A stretch of DNA of 64,000 bases from Candidozyma auris (lineage: Eukaryota > Ascomycota > Pichiomycetes > Serinales > Metschnikowiaceae). Position 1 is the first letter of the stretch. Each line of letters begins with the position of its first letter. Positions 1-10,553 of this stretch are shown here, piece after piece. The stretch is from contig NC_072813.1 of assembly GCF_003013715.1 (NCBI RefSeq), positions 62,001-126,000 on the forward strand. The letters run 5' to 3'. Under the pieces are notes generated by a model. It saw only the letters and a list, made by a program, of their open reading frames with translations, was not told the origin of the DNA and searched no databases. A program made the translations under genes and the position numbers.

Positions 1-515
1 TGCCTAGTTGCCCCAAAAAGTTGTTTTTGGCATTGATCATTTTATCGTCGAAGTTTAATCAGGACCACAACTACTCTTTCAAGTCGTGGCTCAAGATTTG
101 CGGGTGCAAGGGCACCGACGACTCGAGTTTGAATCTTCAAAAATTGAGACAAACAGAAACTCAATGCCTTAAGCTCCTTGACTATGATCTTTACATCAAC
201 GGGGCGAAGTACGAGAATTGGTGTAATGTCCTTTTGATTTTCGGGTACGATTTCATCTCGTTGCACCATGTCAATCTGGGTATTCTCACCTGGTGCACTG
301 AAGCAGAGTGCCAAAGAAAGCTTTCTCGCTGGAATCAGTTCTTGCTTAAGATGGACGAGCGCCGGTTGGGCAAAGTCAGTGTCAATTTTAAACATTACTA
401 TGCTGACCAAGTTGGTACCAAGGTGATTACCAGTGCCCCTGTCAAGCCGGCCTCGTTGTTTGGCAAGAGAACGATTGAGCTGTGTGAGAGTGGCAGCAAG
501 AGAATGTGTAAATAA
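1..515 (+). CDS. PCL-type (Pho85) cyclin, 3' part only
   Basis: The open frame runs in from the left edge and stops at 513-515, so only about 170 C-terminal residues are present and the true start lies outside the window. The visible part opens with the cyclin-box helix 'CPKKLFLALIILSSKF', followed by 'DHNYSFKSW' and 'LDYDLYINGAKYENW'. This pattern is typical of the PCL1/2/5 group of cyclins that activate the Pho85 kinase. In yeast these cyclins direct Pho85 to substrates such as Gcn4 or Swi5. The sequence is closest in style to PCL5, but I cannot separate PCL family members from this fragment, so no symbol is given. The tail is short and basic after the cyclin fold. Confidence 0.8.
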   Translation, partial: PSCPKKLFLALIILSSKFNQDHNYSFKSWLKICGCKGTDDSSLNLQKLRQTETQCLKLLDYDLYINGAKYENWCNVLLIFGYDFISLHHVNLGILTWCTEAECQRKLSRWNQFLLKMDERRLGKVSVNFKHYYADQVGTKVITSAPVKPASLFGKRTIELCESGSKRMCK

Positions 516-2406
516 AAATAGACATAACTCTATAAATACCTCGTAGATAACGTCAGTCAAGCAAGTGACTCCAATATCACAAGCATATGTGTCAAAGTTG
601 GTGCGCCGCAGAGAAATGCGTTCTTTAGAGCGAGAGACGTAACCGCACGCGAATAGATAAGAAGCAGTAAACAGATGAAGGTGACACAAAACGCAAGAGC
701 ATCTTGACCGATTACGAAGGACGAGCGGAGAGGCGTCTCCCACATGCTTCTATTTCACCAACCACATGAGCACGCCAAGTGGAGAAGGAGTACAAGTGAG
801 AGGCTGGCGAAGGCCAACATTTGCAGCCATTTGCAGCCGTTCCGCAAACCCACCCTCGGCAACTGTTCACCAAAAACCCTACATTTGGGCCCGCCAGTGT
901 ACAAGGCCCATTGCACAAGGGTCGAACGATCTGAGCCAGCAGCCCTCAACAAAATATCCCGAGGACTAATATCGCTTAAGAGTGACTTGTGACAAGAACC
1001 TCATACAATAAACTTCTAAAAACTCCTGGACTAAAACCTCTTAGACAAGAGCTCTTAGAGCCTCACAGTCGAACCCACAGTATTCCACTGTATTGTGATT
1101 CGGTGATGCTTCGCCTTTCTGCGTCGTCTAATCCTGCCGCCTTCCAACCACTAAGAGTATTTTCGCAGCCGGTGAAGATTGCACTAATGCGAGCATTCTA
1201 CACCTACTCTACAAAAACACATCCCCCTCCAAATGTCAACACATGACATCACCGATTCCGAGGTGAAACGCACGGTGGGGCCACAATCACCAACACACGC
1301 CGCCGTACCGAGGAATTTGGCGACGTTGGCTGTTTCTCGGGTAAAAAATGCTTCCTTCCAAGCAACCATGCTGGCAGGCTCTGATCAGTCGAAACCCGCT
1401 GAGCAACAAACCAACAACAACAACCCGAGATAAGCAAAAGCAACTACACAAGAAAACACAAGTAACAAAGAGGGATGGAAATCAAATATGAAGCAAACGC
1501 AGAAAGAGGATAATTACACTAAATTGGTCGATAGTCAATTATATTGTTGGTGGCCATCAGCAGAGACAGTGACGAAGGCTCCTCGAAGCCAGCCTGCTGA
1601 AACCCCAAGGCGGTGTTGTTCAGGTTTGCTTCGCTCGGGGGCCACAGGCAAGCAGTGCGTAAATACGCGCCACAAGAAACGGGATAAGGGGCACAAAGGA
1701 TAGAAAAAGTGGCGAGGGCGAAAAAGGCTCAAGGAGAAAGGGAGGGTGCGAGAGCTACCGCCGCCCAGGAAAGTGGCGGGAATCTGAGCACCATTGCCTG
1801 AGAAATGGGGCCAAAAGGTTGTTTCAGGGCTAGGCCAGTTGGGCCGCCCGCTGGCTCCCCTAGGGCGGGTTGGTGTGCCCTTGGCCGCAAAAAGCGCGGT
1901 GAGCCGCTGGGAGTGCTGAGGGAAGAAGTTCCACTGCAAATGGGAGCAGAGGAGTTAAATAGGGGAGAGGATTGGTCTGGAAATACTCAGGGCTAGCTGG
2001 TCAGAAAGTGGAATAAGAATGAGAAAAAAAAAATAAAAATAAAAACAGACTTTTGCCTATGGCTCGGTTCAGTGTTCGTGGGCTGGACAATCGAAAAGGG
2101 TCCCATTGTGGCTTACTAGAGTGCAGCAGCATTGTTAAAGTGTGTGGGTGGGTGGGAAGGAACTGGTTCGAGCGACTAGCCATGGGCTCGGCGCCATGAG
2201 TCAATTGCTCTACAGATGTCTATACTGCTTGTACTGATTTTATTCCACTATACCAATACAACGTGAAATACCGAATGAGCCGGCCACCGGCGGGATTCAG
2301 GGGTTTAACTAGACAAAAACAAAAGGATAGATAATAAAGGGAATAATGGTCACATAAAAAACCTGCAAAACAAGTTTTCCTGTAAGAAGTTTAGCCACTC
2401 CTATGC
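516..2406. other. Large gap between convergent genes
   Basis: This 1.9 kb stretch lies between the 3' ends of the PCL cyclin gene and PLN1. Convergent yeast genes are usually only tens to hundreds of bases apart, so the length is unusual. Open frames inside lack convincing starts, have no recognisable motifs, and mostly read through GC-rich sequence at 1700-1990. I see no complete tRNA. A spliced or non-coding RNA gene cannot be excluded. Confidence 0.5.
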
Positions 2407-3240
2407 TTAGGCAGAGGTAGGCACGGCAATGTTGGTCTGCTCAGCGGCACCATTGATGGTCTTCTTCACCTCGGAAACGCCGTTGCTGACAACCTCGTCG
2501 GCCTTGCGCTGGGTCTGCAGGGCAACGTCAGTCACGTAGTTTTGTGTGGAGCTCTTCAATGGCTGGATGTAGTCGGAGTTGACGCTCTTCAACAACTTGA
2601 CTCCCGTGTTGACAGAGGCAGAGGCAACCTTGACGTAGTAGTTCTTCTCCTTCGAGGAGTCAAACTCCTTGTTGTATGTGTTGAGCACCGTGTTAGAAAT
2701 GTCTTGCAGCTTGGTGGCAAACAAGTCCTTGGAGCGGGAGTAGGTGTCGTTGACAATCTCTATGGACTTTGAAATTTCGTTCTCGGCCGCCTTCTCCTTC
2801 TTCTCAGCCTTGCGTGCGGCGTCCTGAACCTTGGGCAACACCTTATCAACGGTGCTTGAGGCGTACTCGTTCACGGGCTTTAAGTAGACGCCCACAGCAT
2901 CCTCACCCTTCTTCTTGTATGCGAGAAGGAGGTCGGTGCCTTTCTTCTTGTAAGCCTGAGCAACTTGCTCAGTTTGCTTGGCCTTATCAGCAGCGAAGGC
3001 CACTGCCTTGTCAACGTTACCGAACACAAGACCATCCACGAGCTCATCAGCGGCGCTCAATTGCTTCACAACAAAGGGGAATCTTGAAACCACTTGGTCG
3101 TTGAAGTAGTTGGACAAGGCCACCACGTAGGTGGTGATGGCTTGGAAAAGGGCAAAGCTCAAAATGAAGCTCTGCAAGCGCTTAACCAAGGAGTAGGATT
3201 CGAAGTGGGCCTTGGACTTAGAAGTGAAAGCTTTCGACAT
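2407..3240 (-). CDS. PLN1: Perilipin-like lipid droplet protein
   Basis: The 277-residue protein has the features of the fungal perilipin Pln1 (formerly Pet10). It has a basic N-terminus, then hydrophobic amphipathic stretches around residues 20-60, then a long Ala/Lys-rich helical region with repeated 'AYKKKG' segments near residues 95-115. Pln1 coats lipid droplets, binds triacylglycerol stores and stabilises nascent droplets. The start is the ATG at 3238-3240; the frame is open two codons further upstream but without another ATG. The next gene is NAP1, and these two genes (YKR046C and YKR048C) are also neighbours in S. cerevisiae, which supports the assignment. Leucine is encoded mainly by CTC, CTT and TTG. 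Confidence 0.88.
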   Translation of the reverse strand: MSKAFTSKSKAHFESYSLVKRLQSFILSFALFQAITTYVVALSNYFNDQVVSRFPFVVKQLSAADELVDGLVFGNVDKAVAFAADKAKQTEQVAQAYKKKGTDLLLAYKKKGEDAVGVYLKPVNEYASSTVDKVLPKVQDAARKAEKKEKAAENEISKSIEIVNDTYSRSKDLFATKLQDISNTVLNTYNKEFDSSKEKNYYVKVASASVNTGVKLLKSVNSDYIQPLKSSTQNYVTDVALQTQRKADEVVSNGVSEVKKTINGAAEQTNIAVPTSA

Positions 3241-4583
3241 GCTCAAAATAAATAAAGGGACTAAAGAGAAAAAAAAAAAAAAGGTTTGGAAAACGTAGCT
3301 GGGAAGGTGCGGTATAAATAGTGGCTACCACCCGTGCTTTTTTACCCTGGAGTGTCAATCTGTACCCTTACCAAAAAGGACATGCAGAGACCATGCGACC
3401 TCCCTTGGGCCTGTGTGCAGTGGGCATATTGAATATGGGAGCAGGCACCAAGGCAGAGATGGCGCGCCGATGAGGCATGTGAAAGTTGCTCCCTAGGGGA
3501 TCTGAAAATTGCACTGTGAAAAAAGTGCACTTGAAAATGGGCAAAACACCAGGGCGATTTTGGAGAATTGATAGAAAGTCGAGACGGACAGAAAGCACCT
3601 GACTCTCTACATTGCCAATTCATGTTACACTTTTTATATTTATTTTCGTATATTTTTTCAACTTCTGCTCTTCGTCCATAAGAAATGTGCCGGGCAAGCG
3701 GCAGAAAGAATGGTTGCAAATTCAACGCTGCCCGAGTCCCGGGATGCTCCGTCAGGGCCCTTGAGGAATATGAAAAAGACATAAACAAAAAAGAAACGGT
3801 GGTGGTGTGAATTAGACCTCCGCATGTGAGTGAGACGAACCGAAGAACAATAATTGGAACTTGATCTTGCTTGGCTTTAGCTTTAGGCTACCAGCTTTGC
3901 TTCTCATGCTCACCTGCCCTGCTGCTAGTTGTGTGGCTGCCTGTCTCGAAGGTCTTTAACCACAACGAAGCATTTAGACAATAATAAGGTGGTTTAGACC
4001 ATTTTTTTTTTTACGAGAACAAGATATTTCGGTTATTCTTCCCTCGTGCAATGCAAAATGGGCCTTTGTTCCTCTCAGTCAAGTTAGTTTCACGCTGTCG
4101 TTTTGTGTTCTTTCGGCCATGGCTTGAAACTAAATCTGCCCACTGCGGCGCGATCGTAATGGTCCTCGGCCTGGAGGTGAAACTGCAAAAGAATTCTCTT
4201 TCCACGATCACAAGATCTGGGCATGTATTAGGTGATAGAGAAAAAGGGCGTTTGAAGAGTTAATTTAAGTTTTAACAAAACGCCTTTTTCTCTTTTCGCC
4301 TTGTTGCATGCTGTGTTTCGCCCAAAGTCTTGGTTGCTCGAGGTCTCCATTGGCCAGGGTTCTCAACAGAGTTCCACTTCTTCTTGTTTGCACGCTCGAA
4401 AGGGAAAATCTTGCATTCTACTGTTCCTACTCTTCGGTCTCATGCATTTGCCATGTAGTCACCGAGCTGCAGCAAGTCGCCCCTCGGCACTTTTGCTGCC
4501 CGTGTACCTTGCGAGAGAAGCATCTACATTTCACAAAAGCTTTCTTCTGACCCACTTCAACTTTCCTTTCTATACCTCGGCCA
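3241..4583. other. PLN1 upstream region
   Basis: This 1.3 kb intergenic region lies between the PLN1 start and the NAP1 stop, both on the minus strand, so it contains the PLN1 promoter and the NAP1 3' end. It includes a run of A residues just upstream of PLN1 (about 3270-3284). Open frames within it have no homology that I recognise. Confidence 0.5.
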
Positions 4584-5807
4584 TTACTGTTGCGAGCACT
4601 CGGGTGGGTTCTCCTTGGGGCCCTTCTCGTCAATTCCCTCATTCTCATCGTCCTCATCGCTCTCCTCGTCGCTATCGAGCTCTTCCCCTTTTTCCTCCTC
4701 GTCTTCAAGGTCTTCAGGGAACCCATAGTCTACCGCATCACCGGTGAACCAGTCAACGGCACGTGGGATCAAACGGTCCTTGATCTCTTCACCCAACTGG
4801 TAGTCCAACTCCAACCTAGCCTCCAAGTCTGCTTCCTGCTCCTCATCTTCCTCGCCTTCCTCGTTCTCCAGCTCATCGGCCTTTGGTGGCTTTGGTGGAT
4901 CAAAGAAGTTGAAAAACGACTCTGTGGGCGACAACTTTTCAATAGTTCTCGTCTGCTTGGTGGTCTTGTTTCTCTGCTTTCTTCTCTCAATGTTGATGGT
5001 CACATTGTTCTCCTTGGACTTCCAGTTGATCTCGCATCCGTCAGCGTGATCATACACAAAATCGCCCGAGTATCCCAACTCGGCCTGGTAGTGGTACGTC
5101 TTGGTCAACACTTGGTTGCTGAAAAATGGATTCTCATTGAACTCGAAAATGAGCTCAAAGCCGGGCGTCTCCAAGTACTCCATGCGAATGTCCTTCAAGT
5201 ACTCCAACACCTCGCTGTCCCTCTCGGTTATGGTCTCGCTGACGGTGGTTAAGTTTTCAAGAGCCGTTAACCAGAAATTGGGGATACCCTTTGTATCATC
5301 ATCCTCTTCTTCTTCGTTTTCCTCTTCGTTCTCTTCCTCGTGCTCCTCATCCTCGTCCTTCTCTTCGAGAGACTCACCAACTTCTACTTCTTCAGCTGTG
5401 GGCTCCAGAACACCATTGATGATGTTCTTTCTTCTTTCATACAAGGGCTCGTACTTTTTGAAGTACTTCTTCTCTAACTCCAACAAGTCTCTCTGGAATT
5501 CGGCCTCCAATTTCATTTGCTGCAGTTGCACGGCCTTAAGGCCCCTCACCCGCCTCTTCACAACCGCTGGCAACGCATCGATATACCCACTCTGTTGGCC
5601 CACAAGGGAACCCAACTTCCCCTGAATCATCAGTAAAAGCGCTGGGTTGTTCGCCAACTGCTTGCTCAAGTTGTTCTCATCCTCCTCGCTAATCGTTGAC
5701 ACTGAAGGGGGTTGCTGCTTCAAGTAGGAGTTTGCCACACTAGAGGGGGTGTTCTGTGGCGTTGGTGCTTTTGAAATGTCACCTTGTTTCCTGATCCGCT
5801 CGGACAT
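4584..5807 (-). CDS. NAP1: Nucleosome assembly protein 1
   Basis: The 407-residue protein is a NAP1 histone chaperone. It carries the N-terminal 'IQGKLGSLVG' segment (61-70), 'LPAVVKRRV' (79-87), a long dimerisation helix ending in 'LELEKKYFKKYEPLYERR' (109-126), the conserved 'GIPNFW' (174-179), and acidic stretches at about 145-171 and at the C-terminus. NAP1 shuttles H2A-H2B, aids chromatin assembly and acts with mitotic cyclin and septin pathways. Codon 59 (5631-5633 on the plus strand) is CTG, at the position where filamentous fungi have the serine of 'SMIQ'; this supports CUG=Ser decoding. The start is the ATG at 5805-5807. PLN1 downstream matches the S. cerevisiae gene order. Confidence 0.97.
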   Translation of the reverse strand: MSERIRKQGDISKAPTPQNTPSSVANSYLKQQPPSVSTISEEDENNLSKQLANNPALLLMIQGKLGSLVGQQSGYIDALPAVVKRRVRGLKAVQLQQMKLEAEFQRDLLELEKKYFKKYEPLYERRKNIINGVLEPTAEEVEVGESLEEKDEDEEHEEENEEENEEEEDDDTKGIPNFWLTALENLTTVSETITERDSEVLEYLKDIRMEYLETPGFELIFEFNENPFFSNQVLTKTYHYQAELGYSGDFVYDHADGCEINWKSKENNVTINIERRKQRNKTTKQTRTIEKLSPTESFFNFFDPPKPPKADELENEEGEEDEEQEADLEARLELDYQLGEEIKDRLIPRAVDWFTGDAVDYGFPEDLEDEEEKGEELDSDEESDEDDENEGIDEKGPKENPPECSQQ

Positions 5808-5894
5808 CTCGAATTGTACGGTGACTGATCAGACTGTGAGTTGATGTTAGAGATGATACCAGATAAAAAGCTTAAGGAAAATGATGGATGGCGC

Positions 5895-5906
5895 ACGCGT
5901 CACGTG
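5895..5906. promoter_or_regulatory. Adjacent MCB and CACGTG motifs upstream of NAP1
   Basis: ACGCGT (5895-5900) is immediately followed by CACGTG (5901-5906), 88-99 bases upstream of the NAP1 ATG. ACGCGT is the MluI cell-cycle box bound by MBF and CACGTG is the Cbf1-type E-box. A second ACGCGT is at 5973-5978. The match is exact, but function is inferred from S. cerevisiae factors. Confidence 0.5.
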
Positions 5907-6048
5907 GCCTTTTGCCCACATTAAGGACGCTCGTTTTATTTTCGGCTACACACAAACGGTGTATCTTGATCAACGCGTTTTTTTACCTATACACCATACG
6001 CATTGGTTTTATCCCGATTCAATCGAATCCTCATCATCATACGTAAAT

Positions 6049-8481
6049 TTAAAGCTCGAACGAGGCTGTTGCTCTCATTTCAGTGCTTTCTGCTTCTTTG
6101 ATATCGTCGTACTTGCCGTCCAAGTACCTCTCGATATCTGCCTTCCTCTTCTCCCACTTCTCTACTTGGGCCAACTTGGATTCAATTTCTCTGATCTCGT
6201 TGTCAATGGTCTTCAAGTTCTCTTCCGAGGTCAAATCGTGGAACATCCAATTGTCGGGCTCGCCTTTCTCATTTTTGATCTCCAAAATGAAGTCGTGGTA
6301 TTTCATCAAGAGTGGTCTGTGGGAAAGGGTAATGAAAGTAATCTTCTTTTTCTGCAACAATTCGAACAAGTAGTCTTCAACATCTGTCGATACAGCGTTG
6401 GTGGACTCATCCAAAACGACGAACTTAGGATTCTTAAACAAGACACGAGCAATACTCATTCTCTGCTTCTCTCCTCCACTGAAGACATCCTTCCAGTCCT
6501 TCTTGACATTGAAGTTGCCTTCTCTGGTCAACAAGTAGTCCAATTTAACTTCACGCAAGATATGGTACAAATGGTCATCGTTGTATCCCATCTCAAGCAT
6601 ATCGTCGTAAGATGAGGGGTAAATGATCTGGTCCCTTAAATTACCGTTGGTGAAATACGTCTTCTGTGGTAAATAGAATATCTCATCATCACTAGGCTTT
6701 GACATCAATCCGTAGTACAATGGCCACAAGCCTGCCATAATACGTGCAATCGAGGTCTTCCCACAGCCATTTGACCCCAAAACCAAAAGATTCTTGTTAC
6801 CCAGGAGATGGAAGTTCAAATTATCAATGAGCTTGGTACCTTCGCTACCTTCAACGCCTGGTATAATCACTGGAAGATGCTCGAAACGGACTCCTCCACT
6901 GTAGTTGTGCTGAACAGTGCCGTGAATGTCGGCGATGCCGTATCTAGATCCAAAATCAAACTTTGGTGAGTGTGCTTTGTGCAATTCCGTAAGCAAGGAA
7001 AAAACTCTATCAGTATATCCTGTGAGCTCAGAGATGTCTTTGATAGAGTACATCAATCTTGAGCCAGCATCAGCTAAAGACAACAACAACCTTTTGTTGA
7101 TAATGAACTGTCTCATATTCTGCTTGTCGTCAACCTTTGCCTTCTTTTCAGGCACTGGTGCCAGCTCACCCTCATCAACATGTTGATGAGCCTTTGGCCA
7201 AATGTCTTCTAAGAACACCGGCAAACCTGCGAACACATAACCCCAGGCAGACCACGTGTACTTCAACACGTAGTCTTCAAGCATCGAGTACCAGAAAGAG
7301 ATATTAATCTCTTTGGAGACATGTCCCATCAATCCCGTGAAAGTTTCCTTCAATTTGGCTTTTTCAATGACAGAACCCTTGTAAAAGCCAATTTCTTCAG
7401 AATTGGTGATAAGACTCAAATGCTCGTTGTAGTAACGGCCCTCTAATTGAGTCCTCTGGGCAGACAACTTGCCAAAAGAGGGGGTATACTGCTTCAAAAG
7501 GAAAGCTGTAGCGAAATAATTTGCAAAGATTCCCACAATAGCACCGGTTCCCAAGTTATCTCTCAAATAGACAGAGAAGAAGACCAAGTCAATGAGAGGC
7601 TTACCCATGCTAGAGAACAAGCCACAGATGGAGTCACAGAATTTTGAGATGTCGTTGGTGATGTACTGATCGATGTTTTCAAGATCGCTCTGACTAAGTG
7701 AAATCTTGTAGTAGGTCATGACTTTATCCAAGTACATGTCGTGAATATATCTGATCAAGTTTGTTCTGAAACTCAACGACAACCTATTTGTCAAGTACTT
7801 GATGGCAGCGTTCGTATAGGAAGCCGGGAACGCAATCAAGATCCAATAGATTAAATCACGAACAAACTTCCTGCCATTAGCACTGATCAAGTTTTTGACG
7901 ATCTGACCATCCAACTTGGCAATGATCAAGGACAACCACGTACGCAAGATCAAGAAGAAGCACTGGGAAAGCAATAAATACGTGTTCTTGGAGTAGAATC
8001 TAGGAATGAGAATACGCCAGATGATGATGATCTGATTTAAGAACTTCAGGTTGAAGATGTTGTTCTGCTGCTTCAAACGCTGATCAATATAGAAATTCTT
8101 ATAAAGGTACTTGTCCGCAGCATACCTGTCCATGTTAGGTTTTGGAATGATGATACGGGTAGTGCTGTTTTTACCCTTGGGAACATGAATCTCTCTGGCG
8201 CCATTCTTCAAGATCGTTGACAGTTGGCGGATCAAACGGGGTCTGTTCTGCGACCGCTTGTACAAGTACTCATTGTATTTGATGATCAAGGACCGAATAG
8301 TAAAGTAGGCACCCACCCCTAGTGTGGCGATGATAGTGCCGAAGAATAGAACCACGGGCCTGCTCTGGTAATTAATGGACACCTTATTGTCCTTGTAGAC
8401 GAGCACAAATTCTCGCAAAATGAGCAAGAGCTTGCGCACGTCCTCTCGACTGTACGATGTGAGACGAGAGATGTGGACCAT
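6049..8481 (-). CDS. Peroxisomal fatty-acyl ABC half-transporter (PXA family)
   Basis: The 810-residue protein is an ABCD-type half transporter, the family that imports activated long-chain fatty acids into peroxisomes as a Pxa1-Pxa2 heterodimer. The N-terminal half is the membrane domain, with an EAA-like loop 'TNSEEIGFYKG' near residue 364. The nucleotide-binding domain has Walker A 'GSNGCGKTS' near 567, the signature 'FSGGEKQRM' near 667, Walker B 'FVVLDES' shortly after, and 'LSHRPLL' containing the switch histidine. Length is close to the S. cerevisiae family (853-870 residues). The start is the ATG at 8479-8481. I cannot decide between PXA1 and PXA2 from motifs alone. The frame is intact. 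Confidence 0.93.
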   Translation of the reverse strand: MVHISRLTSYSREDVRKLLLILREFVLVYKDNKVSINYQSRPVVLFFGTIIATLGVGAYFTIRSLIIKYNEYLYKRSQNRPRLIRQLSTILKNGAREIHVPKGKNSTTRIIIPKPNMDRYAADKYLYKNFYIDQRLKQQNNIFNLKFLNQIIIIWRILIPRFYSKNTYLLLSQCFFLILRTWLSLIIAKLDGQIVKNLISANGRKFVRDLIYWILIAFPASYTNAAIKYLTNRLSLSFRTNLIRYIHDMYLDKVMTYYKISLSQSDLENIDQYITNDISKFCDSICGLFSSMGKPLIDLVFFSVYLRDNLGTGAIVGIFANYFATAFLLKQYTPSFGKLSAQRTQLEGRYYNEHLSLITNSEEIGFYKGSVIEKAKLKETFTGLMGHVSKEINISFWYSMLEDYVLKYTWSAWGYVFAGLPVFLEDIWPKAHQHVDEGELAPVPEKKAKVDDKQNMRQFIINKRLLLSLADAGSRLMYSIKDISELTGYTDRVFSLLTELHKAHSPKFDFGSRYGIADIHGTVQHNYSGGVRFEHLPVIIPGVEGSEGTKLIDNLNFHLLGNKNLLVLGSNGCGKTSIARIMAGLWPLYYGLMSKPSDDEIFYLPQKTYFTNGNLRDQIIYPSSYDDMLEMGYNDDHLYHILREVKLDYLLTREGNFNVKKDWKDVFSGGEKQRMSIARVLFKNPKFVVLDESTNAVSTDVEDYLFELLQKKKITFITLSHRPLLMKYHDFILEIKNEKGEPDNWMFHDLTSEENLKTIDNEIREIESKLAQVEKWEKRKADIERYLDGKYDDIKEAESTEMRATASFEL

Positions 8482-10553
8482 GTCGATTTAAATCCAGAAG
8501 AAGGTAGAGGATTGTGGTTGTTTTTGTTGTTTAGTTGTGGTTGATTTACCAAGCAATTAGAATCTCTCCCCACATTTGCATGCCGAGGGTAATCTGGGGG
8601 GAGTATATGCACTCCAGACAAATGGGGCCCAGATACAGGCCGTCAGACCAGGATGTTAGAGGCAGTGGACAAATGATAAAGATCGAGTCGAGCTATTGGC
8701 TTTTGGAGCACTGGAGGCGATTCCAGTGAGCTGAAAAGCTAGTTGGAAGCTATTTGGCTGCTTTGGTGATAGGGTGCCTATGGTGGCTGCGGTAGTCAAT
8801 TTCAGTAGACGATTTTGGCTGCGAAAAAAGAAAAATGAAACAAGGTCCAGAATGAGAATGAAGGATCGAGGTTCTCAGTGTTTGGAAGGCCTAGATTCAG
8901 ACTGCTTCGATAGACAGACATCGCAATCTTAAAGTATACTGTAATGCTTTGATAAACGCCTTGCTTTGATGAAGCTATTCAAAAAAGGTTCGATCTGGAT
9001 TCTGTGGGAGCACTCATCAAAACTACTTCCCCAGACCGACAGAGGGCTAAACGAGGAGGGATAAACGAAGGGCCCTCCACCTTTCGAGTAATGTTGGCTT
9101 GAAATGCTTGTTACTTCAGTGTTATCCCATAGACCGAAGCACATTACATGTTCTATCGCAGCCTTCATCGCCAGTAAGCCTTGTCAGAAATAGGTATGCT
9201 TGTCAACATCACATTACTCATTACCATATCTAAGTGCCACCTAATGAAAAAAAACTGTTGGTCAGCGCCAGCAACGGAATAGCTCCTTCAAATTGCCTAT
9301 ACTGGAGGGTTCACTCAATGACTCTTGTGAATATCAGCTTCTCGAAGAAGTCAATTGGATCAATCTCGATCTCAAAAGCCAAGTCTCAGCATTAGTTCCC
9401 CGATCTCGGAAAAAGACACCCACTGTCCCACCTCTCCGCAAATCTAGTCAATTACGAAGACTTTTTCCAGGGCTTCACTTACAGAGGTTCGCGGTATCCT
9501 CGCTTAGAGAACAAAGCTAAAGTTTAGCAGACAGGTGCACTTCTCTGGCTCAGTGGCTACGAGTGATAATTCGACCGACTAGATTCGAGAACGAGGAAAA
9601 TTCGGCAAAAGGATCCTTCACATCAATACTTCTGAATTCCATGTTACCCTCTGCCACTTTTTTTTTTATTTTTTTCATTTCTTATTTTTTATTTTCTTTA
9701 ACATTGGCTCTGCAGCGGCCGATCGGCACCGTTCTCATTAGGGAATTCGCAGGCCCAATTCCGCTCGAGAGATCCATCCACTCTCGGAGACTCAGCCCAA
9801 GCCGAGGTCAAACAAAGCATTGGAGTTGTGGAGAATATTGCAAAGTTGAATGCTGAGCTCTGAATGGATCGTGAATGTGGAGATTGCTCAATCTTCGTGC
9901 ACGGCGTTTTCCCAGATTGTCTCTTTGTTCTTTGGCCGTTGTTCGTGTCAGTTTGCAGCCAAATAATGTGCGGTCCAGGGCAGCCAACGCTTCGAGGCAC
10001 CGGACTGAGTCCTTCGGCAAGATTCAAGGTTTTCCATGCTAAGAAAAATATCAACGAAAGGTTGCGCAAAACTAGCCATATCTGGACCTCATCTCGAGTC
10101 GATCTCGGTCTTATCGTACGGCGAATTTTTCACCTGATGCGCAAGCTGCGATATCGGCTCCAGCACTGGCAGCTGACGCTGATAGTGAAGCAAAATAAAA
10201 AAAAATACCAAAAAGAAGAATCCTGAAACTGACTTCATCCTGATCCCAAACTGAATCTGGTCCCAGGACGAAAAAAATTCCACCCTGCTTCCCTGTTTTG
10301 GCCACTCCGCAGTGGGTCGATTGGCAAGTGAAATTTTGTGCGAGATGGGGCCCCGCTTTTTTCTTTTTGACTCTATCTCAGAAGCGGTTTTTTTTTTGTC
10401 GTTTTCACTTACCCGTCGCCCGAATGTGCACTCCGGTCGCTGCATTGCATCATTATCGTCTTATCGACCTTCCCCAGATAATCTCCAATTCCGAGTTCCA
10501 TATAAACCGTGGAAAATGCCCAGTATTGCTGAATCCCAAATATTTTGTCGCTG
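8482..10553. other. Divergent intergenic region between PXA and permease
   Basis: This 2.1 kb region separates the minus-strand ABC transporter from the plus-strand permease and must hold both promoters. It includes a T-rich tract at about 9659-9702 and TATAAA at 10501-10506. Two CTTATC elements (GATAAG on the other strand) lie at 10110-10115 and 10460-10465. GATA elements control DAL5-type permeases under nitrogen limitation in S. cerevisiae. I recognise no protein or RNA gene inside. Confidence 0.45.
10501..10506 (+). promoter_or_regulatory. TATA box of the permease gene
   Basis: A consensus TATAAA lies 48 bases before the ATG at 10554, within the range used by yeast promoters though close to the start codon. 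It is typical of inducible genes. Confidence 0.4.

Noticed and set aside
42..743. 233-codon minus-strand ORF across the PCL cyclin gene
   Set aside because: It is antisense to a clearly conserved cyclin frame and has no recognisable motif.
1535..1939. 134-codon minus ORF in the first large gap
   Set aside because: No ATG start, composition reflects a GC-rich patch, no homology recognised.
2120..2185. tRNA-like B-box (GGTTCGAG)
   Set aside because: No matching A-box spacing, acceptor stem or anticodon arm could be built.
5101..5625. Serine-rich ORF on the plus strand
   Set aside because: It is the complement of the acidic Glu-rich coding region of NAP1; poly-Ser arises from reading GAA/GAG antisense.
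9659..9702. T-rich tract as a retrotransposon or repeat relic
   Set aside because: Simple low-complexity sequence without terminal repeats or flanking coding remnants; common in yeast promoters.
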